Positions 19,202 to 26,333 of a stretch of 64,000 nt of DNA are shown here, in pieces (the first letter of the stretch is position 1; every line of letters starts with the position of its first letter). The notes below the pieces were generated by a model, which was not told where the DNA came from, ran no database searches, and worked only from the letters and a program-made list of their open reading frames with translations. The stretch comes from an uncultured Roseburia sp. Its GTDB lineage: Bacteria; Bacillota; Clostridia; Lachnospirales; Lachnospiraceae. The position numbers and the translations under genes were made by a program. Location: the NCBI GenBank assembly GCA_900542495.1, contig UQNW01000003.1, positions 139,921 to 203,920 on the forward strand. Reading direction: 5' to 3'.

Positions 19202-19627
19202 CTATTCCCAGTCTTTGTTGTCAGACATTTTCAGCTTGTCTTCTCTCTCGTATATCTGGTTCAGCTTCTTCAGATTACCGTAATACTTCTTGACTTCACG
19301 CCGTCCCTTTGTATATCTTCTATTATAAACAAAATAGGTGATCGCCATGTAAACCAGCATAAACACGATGTACCCGATCAATACGGACGTGAGCATTCCC
19401 TGAATATCCATTGCATTCAGATTCTCCATGAGCTCATTCATGGAATAAATCCCCCAGGTTACCAGGATCAGGACAAATCCGATCGTTCCTGACACAAAGC
19501 TTCCGAGCATCCGCAGGGAAATATAATCTTTTCTTGCATACTGCGTCATCGGCTTGCACTCTTTTCCCTCGTCGGTATCAAAGATAGCCATTTTTATCAT
19601 ATGATGTAAACGTTCTTCGTTAACCAT
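19202..19627 (-). CDS. Small unrecognised membrane protein, first gene of cda operon
   Basis: A strong GGAAGGAA site places the start at 19627, giving 141 residues; a longer frame to 19729 would add an arginine-rich leader with no ribosome site. The protein has two or three hydrophobic segments in the middle (SFVSGTIGFVLILVTWGIY and a second near residue 85) and ends with a charged coiled tail. It is the first gene behind the promoter at 19776 and ends 9 bp before the next membrane protein. Function unknown. Confidence 0.8.
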   Translation of the reverse strand: MVNEERLHHMIKMAIFDTDEGKECKPMTQYARKDYISLRMLGSFVSGTIGFVLILVTWGIYSMNELMENLNAMDIQGMLTSVLIGYIVFMLVYMAITYFVYNRRYTKGRREVKKYYGNLKKLNQIYEREDKLKMSDNKDWE

Positions 19628-19748
19628 GCAAATTTCCTTCCTGTATGGCGTGAAAACATGTTTTTCCCACAGTGCCCGGCATATCCGGTCACCGCTTTGC
19701 TTCTCCAAAAAAACACATTCTGCACGCAATTATGCATTCTTATTCATC

Positions 19749-19776
19749 ATTATAACACAGAAGGCTCTATTTTCAA
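19749..19776 (-). promoter_or_regulatory. Sigma-A promoter of the cda operon
   Basis: TTGAAA (19776-19771), 16-bp spacer, TATAAT (19754-19749) on the minus strand. Transcription would start near 19742, leaving a leader of about 115 nt before the 141-residue membrane protein. It lies just past the terminator of the comF-yvyF unit, which supports a fresh transcription start here. Confidence 0.7.
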
Positions 19777-19777
19777 A

Positions 19778-19845
19778 GAAAAAAAAAGCAGACGCCCACT
19801 TCTGCGCTATTCTATATAGAAATAACGCAGTTCTGTGCCCTGCTT
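19778..19845 (-). terminator. Long intrinsic terminator behind yvyF
   Basis: AGCAG (19787-19791) pairs with CTGCT (19840-19844), and within it CTGCG/CGCAG plus the palindromic TTCTATATAGAA extend a long, interrupted hairpin. On the minus strand it is followed by an unbroken run of nine T. It should end the comF-yvyF transcript. Confidence 0.75.
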
Positions 19846-19920
19846 TTTCATTTAAATATGATATCAATTTCTAAAATACGGATTTGCTCCACGTGCAGAA
19901 ACAATTCTGGACGCTGTCTT

Positions 19921-20328
19921 CTAGCGAAGGAATCTCATCTTATCCCCTGCATCACGCTCTCTGCTAGGTTTCTGCCGCATCTGGTTCGGTTTATCCAATG
20001 CACTCTGAAGATTATTTGCCATTGCAGCTTTACACTTGTCACAGTAACGTCCGCTTGTGATCGGTCTGCCACAATGCTCGCAGACTACACCGTCCAGTGA
20101 AGCCTCGGACAGGATCAGTCTTTCTTCTCTCACCCACTGCTTGATCTGTTTTACCGAAACATCCATGTCCTCTGCCACCTGACTGATAGATGCCTGTGGA
20201 TGTTCGTCAATATAGTCCTTCACTGCTTCAAACTTCTTCTCCAATGCCGCTTTACATTCCGGGCAAAGCGGTGCTCCGCCCATGTAGTTAAACAATCTTC
20301 CACAGCCTTTACAATTTCTTACATCCAT
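19921..20328 (-). CDS. yvyF: YvyF-type flagellar operon protein (zinc-ribbon plus HTH)
   Basis: The 135-residue protein starts with a four-cysteine zinc ribbon (CKGCGRLF, then CPECKAALEKKF), continues with a helix-turn-helix-like stretch (ISQVAEDMDVSVKQIKQWV) and a second CxxC pair set (CEHCGRPI, CDKCKAAM). This matches the YvyF/TIGR03826 proteins found next to comF and flagellar genes in Firmicutes. GGAGG precedes the ATG, and comF ends 12 bp upstream. It is probably a regulator or assembly factor linked to motility; the mechanism is not known. Confidence 0.85.
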   Translation of the reverse strand: MDVRNCKGCGRLFNYMGGAPLCPECKAALEKKFEAVKDYIDEHPQASISQVAEDMDVSVKQIKQWVREERLILSEASLDGVVCEHCGRPITSGRYCDKCKAAMANNLQSALDKPNQMRQKPSRERDAGDKMRFLR

Positions 20329-20340
20329 CGTATATTCCTC

Positions 20341-21051
20341 CTAAAATCCTTCTCCTATACTGATACAGAGGAAATAGATTTCTTCCACCCCTGCCTGCAA
20401 AAGTACTTCTGCCACCGCATCTATCGTGCTTCCCGTCGTATAGATATCATCTACAATTAATATTTTCTTATATTTTACTATATCTGGCACCAACTGGAAA
20501 GCTTTTTTTAAATTTGCCTTACGTTCGACATCATTTAATTCCTTCTGCGGAGTCGTATTCCGGATTCTTTTTACCATGCGTTTTTCGACTGGGAGCTGCA
20601 TCCTTTCGCCCAGCGCCATGGCAAACACCGCCGCCTGATTGTATCCTCTGCCTTTTTCCTTCCAGCGGTACATCGGAACCGGGACAATCGCTTCAATCTG
20701 TTTTCTTCTGATCCAGCCGCCATATATACGCGCGGCTTCTTTTGCATAATACGAGGCATATTCCCTCTTATTACTATATTTAAAACGGTACATGGACTGA
20801 CGGATTTCTCCCTGATATACAAAAACCGCTTTCCCCTGGGAAAAATAGTGCTGTTTCCGCGCACAGTCCGAACAATACTCCCTCCTCTGGTTTTCCAATG
20901 GTTTCCCGCACTTTTTGCAGACCGGTTCCCCAATACAGACCACCTTTTTGCGGCAGTCATCACAGGTATCTTTTCCAACATGTATCACCTCATCACAGAC
21001 AGGGCATCTGGGTGGGAACACAATGCTGGCTAACGCCTCTTTTATTTTCAT
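20341..21051 (-). CDS. comF: ComF family phosphoribosyltransferase-like protein
   Basis: The 236-residue protein has an N-terminal zinc-binding cysteine set (CPVCDEVI, CDDC, CKKCGKPL, CSDC) and a C-terminal phosphoribosyltransferase fold with the PRPP motif ILIVDDIYTTGST near residue 200. ComFC proteins function in DNA uptake during natural competence in several bacteria; in non-transformable species the role is unclear. AAGGAA lies before the ATG. It is co-transcribed with yvyF and divergent from the importer genes. Confidence 0.93.
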   Translation of the reverse strand: MKIKEALASIVFPPRCPVCDEVIHVGKDTCDDCRKKVVCIGEPVCKKCGKPLENQRREYCSDCARKQHYFSQGKAVFVYQGEIRQSMYRFKYSNKREYASYYAKEAARIYGGWIRRKQIEAIVPVPMYRWKEKGRGYNQAAVFAMALGERMQLPVEKRMVKRIRNTTPQKELNDVERKANLKKAFQLVPDIVKYKKILIVDDIYTTGSTIDAVAEVLLQAGVEEIYFLCISIGEGF

Positions 21052-21144
21052 AAATTCCTTTCTAAAAATCTCTCCAGTTACAATCCTAGCACTTTTTCTC
21101 TTTCCATACTATAAAGGTTTTCTTAAGATTTTTTATATTAACAG

Positions 21145-21173
21145 TTGACGAATGCTTTATTTGTGATTATAAT
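21145..21173 (+). promoter_or_regulatory. Sigma-A promoter of the ABC importer
   Basis: TTGACG (21145-21150), exactly 17 bp, then a perfect TATAAT (21168-21173). Transcription would start near 21180 and give a leader of about 60 nt. No T-box or other riboswitch consensus fits in that short leader. Confidence 0.85.
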
Positions 21174-21239
21174 TCAATCATTAAAAGCATTAATACTTTA
21201 AAGTGTTAAAGAAATTATTTTCAGATAAGGAGAATGAAT

Positions 21240-22280
21240 ATGAAAAAGATGATCAAAATGCTCTCTGTCATAATGGCAGCCGCAATGGCAGTTTCCATGA
21301 CAGCATGCGGAAGTGATGCCGCTTCCGACAACAGCACCACTGCTAACGATAATACAACAACTGCAACAGAAGCTGGAGCAGCCAGCTCTGACGGTCAGAA
21401 GTACACGATCGGTATTTTACAGCAGTTAGAGCACCCGGCTCTTGACGCGGCTTCCGAAGGATTTCAGGATGCTTTGACCGAATTACTCGGTGCCGGCAAC
21501 GTTACATTCGACCTTCAGAATGCACAGGGCGAGCAGGCAAACTGTGCTACGATCGCAAATAATTTTGTTGCAGGCAACTATGATCTGATCCTTGCAAATG
21601 CGACCACTGCTTTACAGTGTTCCGCCGCTGCAACAAGCACGATCCCGATTCTCGGAACTTCTATTACAGACTATGCAACCGCTCTTGAGATCGACGACTG
21701 GACCGGTTCTACAGGAAGAAATATTTCCGGAACTTCAGACCTTGCTCCTTTAGCAGATCAGGAAGCCATGATCAAGGAATTATTCCCGGATGCAAAAACA
21801 GTTGGTATTCTCTACTGCTCAGCTGAACCAAACTCCAAATATCAGGCTACCCAGATTGAAGCTGCTTTAGATGCAGACGGCATTGCCTACAAAGAGTACA
21901 CCGCTTCTGATTCCAACGATATTACTTCCGTTGTACAGACCGCTGTTTCCGAAGTTGATGTCATTTACATTCCAACTGATAATACAATGGCAAATAACAC
22001 CGAGACCATTAACAATATCGCACTTCCGGCAGGCATTCCGATCATTGCCGGTGAGGAAGGTATCTGCTCCGGATGTGGTGTTGCAACTCTTTCTATCAGT
22101 TACTATGACATCGGATACACCGCTGGTGAAATGGCTTACGACATTCTTGTAAACGGTGCCGACATCACAACTATGGAGATCAAGACTGCACCGAAGGTAA
22201 CAAAAGAGTACAACGCTGATATTTGTTCCCAGCTTGGAATCACACCTCCAGATGACTATGCAGCGATTAAAGCTGAATAA
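21240..22280 (+). CDS. ABC transporter substrate-binding lipoprotein (TrpX-like, PF04392 type)
   Basis: The AAGGAG at 21227-21232 is 7 bases from the ATG at 21240 but only one base from the ATG at 21234, so 21240 is the start (346 residues). A lipoprotein signal ends at SMTACGSD with Cys23 as lipidation site, followed by a Thr/Asn/Ala linker. The body has YTIGILQQLEHPALD and later GGxEG-like AGEEGICSGCG, as in the ABC_sub_bind family whose known members bind tryptophan or tyrosine. It works with the permease and ATPase that follow. The ligand is not determined here. Confidence 0.9.
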   Translation: MKKMIKMLSVIMAAAMAVSMTACGSDAASDNSTTANDNTTTATEAGAASSDGQKYTIGILQQLEHPALDAASEGFQDALTELLGAGNVTFDLQNAQGEQANCATIANNFVAGNYDLILANATTALQCSAAATSTIPILGTSITDYATALEIDDWTGSTGRNISGTSDLAPLADQEAMIKELFPDAKTVGILYCSAEPNSKYQATQIEAALDADGIAYKEYTASDSNDITSVVQTAVSEVDVIYIPTDNTMANNTETINNIALPAGIPIIAGEEGICSGCGVATLSISYYDIGYTAGEMAYDILVNGADITTMEIKTAPKVTKEYNADICSQLGITPPDDYAAIKAE

Positions 22281-22382
22281 TTGCCCGTTACTGTTCGCAC
22301 GTACCGGGGCAGCAGCATGTTCGAGTACTTTCTAGACAATAACGATTGCGCTTAAAGTTTTACCAATGCAATAAGTTAAAGC

Positions 22383-22411
22383 TTTAAATCAATCAAATAT
22401 TATGCTATAAT
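22383..22411 (+). promoter_or_regulatory. Internal extended -10 promoter before permease gene
   Basis: TTTAAA (22383-22388), 17-bp spacer, and an extended -10 TGCTATAAT ending at 22411. The predicted start near 22418 falls inside the left arm of the terminator hairpin that follows directly, so RNA starting here would lack most of that arm. Confidence 0.55.
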
Positions 22412-22453
22412 ATGCCTGCGGCTTTTGTTTTTCAAATACCGCAGGTATTTTTT
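22412..22453 (+). terminator. Intrinsic terminator between substrate-binding and permease genes
   Basis: A 10-bp stem (22412-22421 with 22439-22448, core CCTGCGG/CCGCAGG) is followed by a run of six T. It should cut most transcripts after the substrate-binding gene, giving more binding protein than membrane parts. The segment 22285-22345 upstream also has inverted repeats (CGTTACTGT with ACAATAACG). Confidence 0.8.
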
Positions 22454-22480
22454 ACAATAAAAAATAAGGAGAATTTTCTT

Positions 22481-23437
22481 ATGTCAATGATGTTAACCAC
22501 TTACTTAGCATCCCTGAACCCGCTGGCATTGCTCCGTTCACTGCCAGGCGCCTGTGCACAGGGACTCATATGGGGACTTCTTGCACTTGGAGTCTACATA
22601 ACTTACAAATTACTGGATTTTGCCGATCTGACCGTTGACGGCTCTATGGCAACCGGCGGTGCTGTCGCTGTTATGCTGATCCGCGCCGGAATGAATCCAT
22701 GGCTTGCACTTGTTTTTGCATTTCTTGCAGGAATGGCTGCCGGATTTATCACCGGAATGCTGCACACTGCACTTGGAATCCCTGGAATCCTTGCAAGTAT
22801 CCTGACACAGATTGCACTTTATTCGATCAACTTAAATATCCTTGGAAGTTCCAACCAGGCAGTCAGCGTTGACAAATACAGTCTCGTTGTTTCCCTCCGT
22901 TATATTTCCGATTCCACTGCAACCAAGATCCGCATGTTTGCAACCTGTGTTCTGTTCTGTGTCGTGATTGTTGCGATTCTTTACTGGTACTTCGGAACCG
23001 AACAGGGACATGCGATCCGTGCAACCGGCTGTAACCAGCAAATGGCAAGAGCACAGGGTATCAATACCGATTTTCACACGGTTCTTGCATTGATGATCTC
23101 CAATGGTCTTGTTGGTCTCTCTGGCGGACTTTACGCACAGTATCAGGGAGCCGCAGATGTCAATATGGGACGTGGTGCTATCGTTATCGGACTTGCTGCT
23201 GTCATTATCGGTGATGTTCTTTTTGGAAAAATCTGTGCCGGCAAAAAGATTGCATTTGCCTACACACTGCTCTCCGTTATCGCCGGAGCTATCCTGTACT
23301 ACCTTGTTTTAAGCGTTGTCTTATGGCTGAAATTCCCGTCCGACGACTTGAAGTTATTCTCTGCAATTGTAGTAGCTATCTTCCTTTCAATTCCGTATCT
23401 GAAAGCGAAATATAGCAAGAAAGGAGTGGCAAAATAA
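22481..23437 (+). CDS. ABC importer permease (branched-chain/TrpY-like)
   Basis: An AAGGAG site ten bases upstream fixes the start at 22481 (318 residues, MSMMLTTYLASL); a longer frame from 22412 would run through the terminator hairpin. The protein is hydrophobic with about eight to nine membrane segments and the segment ADLTVDGSMATGGAVAVM typical of this permease family. Its stop overlaps the ATG of the ATPase gene by one base (TAATG), so translation is coupled. Confidence 0.92.
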   Translation: MSMMLTTYLASLNPLALLRSLPGACAQGLIWGLLALGVYITYKLLDFADLTVDGSMATGGAVAVMLIRAGMNPWLALVFAFLAGMAAGFITGMLHTALGIPGILASILTQIALYSINLNILGSSNQAVSVDKYSLVVSLRYISDSTATKIRMFATCVLFCVVIVAILYWYFGTEQGHAIRATGCNQQMARAQGINTDFHTVLALMISNGLVGLSGGLYAQYQGAADVNMGRGAIVIGLAAVIIGDVLFGKICAGKKIAFAYTLLSVIAGAILYYLVLSVVLWLKFPSDDLKLFSAIVVAIFLSIPYLKAKYSKKGVAK

Positions 23438-24240
23438 TGGCTGAAATGTTAAAGATCGATCACATCTGCAAAACTTTTAACGCAGGTACGATCAATGAAA
23501 AAGTTGCTTTAAACGGCGTAGACCTCACTTTGGAAGACGGAGATTTTGTCACGGTGATCGGTGGTAACGGTGCTGGAAAATCCACCACCTTAAATGCAGT
23601 TGCCGGTGTCTGGCCGGTAGATTCCGGAAAGATTTATATCGGTGGGGATGATGTCACGAAGCTGTCTGAATATAAACGCGCAAAATATCTCGGTCGTGTT
23701 TTTCAGGACCCTATGACCGGAACTGCCACCACGATGTCTATTGAAGAAAATATGGCAATCGCAGCCCGCCGCGGCAAAAAACGTGGATTAAGCTGGGGAA
23801 TCACAAAGACAGAACGTGATACTTACCGTGAGATGTTAAAAACTTTAGACTTAGGCCTTGAAGACCGTCTTACCAGCAAAGTAGGACTGCTCTCCGGTGG
23901 TCAGCGTCAGGCCATCACACTGCTTATGGCTTCTATCCAGAAACCAAAGCTTTTACTGTTAGACGAGCACACCGCCGCCCTCGATCCAAAAACAGCAGCC
24001 AAAGTACTTGAGATTTCTGACAAGATCATCTCAGACAATCATCTGACTGCCATGATGGTCACACACAATATGAAAGACGCCATTGCACACGGAAACCGTC
24101 TGATCATGATGCATGAGGGAAAAGTGATCCTTAATATTTCCGGGGAAGAAAAGAAAAAGCTGACAGTGGAAGATCTGCTTCACCAGTTTGAAAAGGTCAG
24201 TGGGCAGGAGTTTGCAAACGACAAAGCGTTACTGTCTTAA
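23437..24240 (+). CDS. ABC importer ATP-binding protein (TrpZ-like)
   Basis: The 267-residue ATPase has Walker A (GGNGAGKST, about residue 43), the Q-loop VFQDPMTGT, the signature LLSGGQRQA (about 153), Walker B LLLLDEHTAALD (about 175) and the switch histidine in MVTHNMKDA. It powers the importer with the two preceding genes. A fold-back repeat begins at the base right after its TAA stop. Confidence 0.95.
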   Translation: MAEMLKIDHICKTFNAGTINEKVALNGVDLTLEDGDFVTVIGGNGAGKSTTLNAVAGVWPVDSGKIYIGGDDVTKLSEYKRAKYLGRVFQDPMTGTATTMSIEENMAIAARRGKKRGLSWGITKTERDTYREMLKTLDLGLEDRLTSKVGLLSGGQRQAITLLMASIQKPKLLLLDEHTAALDPKTAAKVLEISDKIISDNHLTAMMVTHNMKDAIAHGNRLIMMHEGKVILNISGEEKKKLTVEDLLHQFEKVSGQEFANDKALLS

Positions 24241-24495
24241 CCGGCTAGTGCAGGCAGATTTTGTGGCTATATCATAGGTAGTGAATGGCAGATATAGGAG
24301 ATCCGTTCACAAGTCAAATCATCAGTGTGTTATAAAAGAAAATCGTACAAACGAAATATGATGTTCCTGTTCGCAAAGCTCACAAAGGAAATCATATTTG
24401 TTTGTACGATTTTCTTTTTATTTACGCGGTGACTGACTTGTGCATGAGTCCTGATATCTGCCCTGATTTACGTTATGAATGCAGCCACAAAATCT
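24241..24495 (+). repeat. Fold-back repeat element, copy 1 (complete)
   Basis: This intergenic unit is one long imperfect palindrome. Outer arms AGATTTTGTGGCT (24256-24268) and AGCCACAAAATCT (24483-24495) pair perfectly. Further pairs are GGCAGATATAGG with CTGATATCTGCC, and CACAAGTCA (24308-24316) with TGACTTGTG (24434-24442). A core hairpin of about 33 bp lies at 24334-24417. Near-identical sequence recurs at 63838 and, core only, at 47463. It begins right after a stop codon. It carries no reading frame. It may be a mobile 3'-end element and also work as terminator between convergent genes. Confidence 0.85.
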
Positions 24496-24501
24496 TACTA
24501 T

Positions 24502-25251
24502 TTACTTCTCTACATTAGCTGTCATTTTCGAAAGTAATGTACCCATTTTTATAGGGAATAAATAACACCCCATTGTTTGGATTTTCTGATTGAAACTATG
24601 ACAGATTATGTATCTTTTTGAATGAATATGTTTCGCAAGACCATAACCAACTTTTTCCGGAGACGCCTTAAATTCATTAGGAACCGGTAACGGAGAAGCC
24701 GATTTTGTCCGTGTAAGAGGCGGATGCATTATATGAAAAGTAATGTTATCCTTTGCATATTCAATACGAAGACATTTAGCCAATGCTTCTAGAGCTCCCT
24801 TCGTTGAACTATACGGTGAAATATTCATAAAACCTGTTACACCTACACCTGAACTTGTAAAAATGACCTTGCCCTTCTTCTGTGCTGTCATATATGGAAT
24901 TATACCCTTAACAAAACGCAATGCGCCAAAATAATTTACATCAAAAACATCTTTATAGGTATCAAAATCTGTTTCAATTTCGCTTTTAAAAGTGCATTTA
25001 CATGCATTATGTACAGCAATATCAATAATACCAAACTCTTTAGCTGTTTTATCTACTGCCATTTTTATCTCTTCATTATTTCTCAGGTCGACCTTATAAA
25101 AAATAAGATTGCTATTGTACTGATTTTTTAGGTTTGCAAGATTTTGGGTTTCAATATCTAGAACGGATACCCTATTTCCATCAGCAAGTAATTTTTCTAT
25201 CATGTAATATCCAATACCTTCATTTGCTCCTGTTATAATTATATTTGCCAT
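24502..25251 (-). CDS. Short-chain dehydrogenase/reductase
   Basis: The 249-residue protein has the SDR cofactor motif TGANEGIG (residues 7-14), the NAD(P)-fold aspartate in VSVLDIE, HNACK in place of the usual NNAG, the catalytic serine region FTSSGVGVTG and the catalytic YSSTK near residue 150. It is an oxidoreductase of unknown substrate. Its ATG overlaps the stop of the TetR gene by one base, so the two form a coupled operon and the enzyme is probably induced by the regulator's ligand. Confidence 0.92.
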   Translation of the reverse strand: MANIIITGANEGIGYYMIEKLLADGNRVSVLDIETQNLANLKNQYNSNLIFYKVDLRNNEEIKMAVDKTAKEFGIIDIAVHNACKCTFKSEIETDFDTYKDVFDVNYFGALRFVKGIIPYMTAQKKGKVIFTSSGVGVTGFMNISPYSSTKGALEALAKCLRIEYAKDNITFHIMHPPLTRTKSASPLPVPNEFKASPEKVGYGLAKHIHSKRYIICHSFNQKIQTMGCYLFPIKMGTLLSKMTANVEK

Positions 25252-25859
25252 TATTTATTTTCTCCCATTTCCATAAAAAATATTTGAATATGTTTGTATG
25301 CAGCTTCACGAAAGGCTGTTTTATTTTCCTCAGTAAGTTCCTCACTGAACAACCACTTATTTGCATAAAAATAAATAGGCGAATAATATTTTATTGCAAG
25401 ATATTGACTATCACCATTTGGAATTATGCCAAAGTTCATCAATGTTTGAACGATTTTGCTTTGAATTTGTAACGGTTTATCAAGGAGCCATTCCTGATAC
25501 ATTTTGCGTACATCATCATTTCCCAACTGCTCAATGAGCATTACACGCATGACCTTATTGCAAAAATCATTCATAAGATATTTTTCAAAGAATACATCTG
25601 CCACGGAATTGAAACTATCCGAAAATGAACCTTCTACATTTGTTAATCCATTTTCTAACTGTATGATCATACCATTTGCGATTTCAGTGAATTCGTTTAT
25701 AATCTCATCAAATATGCTTTGCTTATTTTTAAAATGAAAATATACCGAGCTTTCTTTGATTCCTACCTGTTTACATATATCTCTTATAGACACTGCTGTA
25801 TAACCTTGTTTTGCAAACATGTCCAATGAAACCTCTAATATTTTTTCTCTTGTATTCAT
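25251..25859 (-). CDS. TetR/AcrR family transcriptional regulator
   Basis: The start at 25859 (202 residues, MNTREKILEVSLDMF) has a GGAGA site about nine bases upstream; a TTG seven codons earlier would lie inside an operator. The N-terminus has the TetR DNA-binding helices (YTAVSIRDICKQVGIKESSVYFHFKNK). The rest is the helical ligand-binding domain, not recognisable in detail. Two operator palindromes overlap its own promoter, so it should repress itself and the SDR gene. Confidence 0.94.
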   Translation of the reverse strand: MNTREKILEVSLDMFAKQGYTAVSIRDICKQVGIKESSVYFHFKNKQSIFDEIINEFTEIANGMIIQLENGLTNVEGSFSDSFNSVADVFFEKYLMNDFCNKVMRVMLIEQLGNDDVRKMYQEWLLDKPLQIQSKIVQTLMNFGIIPNGDSQYLAIKYYSPIYFYANKWLFSEELTEENKTAFREAAYKHIQIFFMEMGENK

Positions 25860-25873
25860 TTTAGCATCTCCGT

Positions 25874-25920
25874 CTAACAACTGTTAGGCTTATACTACCT
25901 AACAGTCGTTAGATTGTCAA
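25874..25920 (-). promoter_or_regulatory. Promoter with two tandem TetR operators
   Basis: Two near-palindromes, CTAACAACTGTTAG (25874-25887) and CTAACAGTCGTTAG (25899-25912), have starts 25 bp apart. On the minus strand TTGACA (25920-25915), a 17-bp spacer and TAGTAT (25897-25892) form a promoter, with one operator filling the spacer and the other just downstream of the -10. This fits autorepression by the TetR protein. Confidence 0.8.
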
Positions 25921-26057
25921 GTGCTTTTTTCACACCACATAATAAAATATCCCACTACTTTTTTAAGTAGTAGGATTTGCGTTTAATTTTATAACTATTT
26001 CACATTATGTATGCTGCCTTAAAATCTGCCGAATTTATGTTGTTGGCTCTCGGCCAT

Positions 26058-26333
26058 ATAAACCGGAGCCGCGAAAGTAGATTGGGAAGATTTTGCAAAA
26101 ATCTCAGCCTGAATATAATCAAAAACAGACCATGTAAATGTTAATTTCCTTATGCACAATGGAGATAAGACTCTAAAATTGTGGAAGCCTATGCTGACAC
26201 AATTTTTGTTGTACGAGGCTTATCGGAATGTTTTGTGCATGGAAATCCAACATTTCGCATGGTCTGTTTCTGATCTTATAGAAACCTAAAAGGATTTGCA
26301 AAATCTGCCTGCATTATCCAGTTGATCTCCGGT
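26058..26333 (-). repeat. Fold-back repeat element, second type, behind DUF1002 gene
   Basis: A long multi-arm palindrome with arms ATAAACCGGAG (26058-26068) with CTCCGGTTTAT (26327-26337), AGATTTTGCAAA (26088-26099) with TTTGCAAAATCT (26295-26306), AAACAGACCATG (26123-26134) with CATGGTCTGTTT (26258-26269), ATGCACAA with TTGTGCAT, and AAAATTGTG (26175-26183) with CACAATTTT (26198-26206). Read from the DUF1002 stop its first 33 bases nearly match the start of the copy at 63838, although the inner sequence differs. About 150 bp to its right (25921-26057) I see only a weak CCACTACTT hairpin. Confidence 0.8.

Noticed and set aside
21234..21236. Upstream ATG as start of the substrate-binding protein
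   Set aside because: It is only one base from the AAGGAG ribosome site; the ATG at 21240 has the proper 7-base spacing.
21174..21239. T-box or other tryptophan-responsive leader before the importer
   Set aside because: The leader after the consensus promoter is only about 60 nt, too short for a T-box, and no T-box core sequence is present.
24241..24495. Insertion sequence
   Set aside because: The unit is about 250 bp, has no reading frame, and no transposase gene is in the window. It is a noncoding fold-back repeat.
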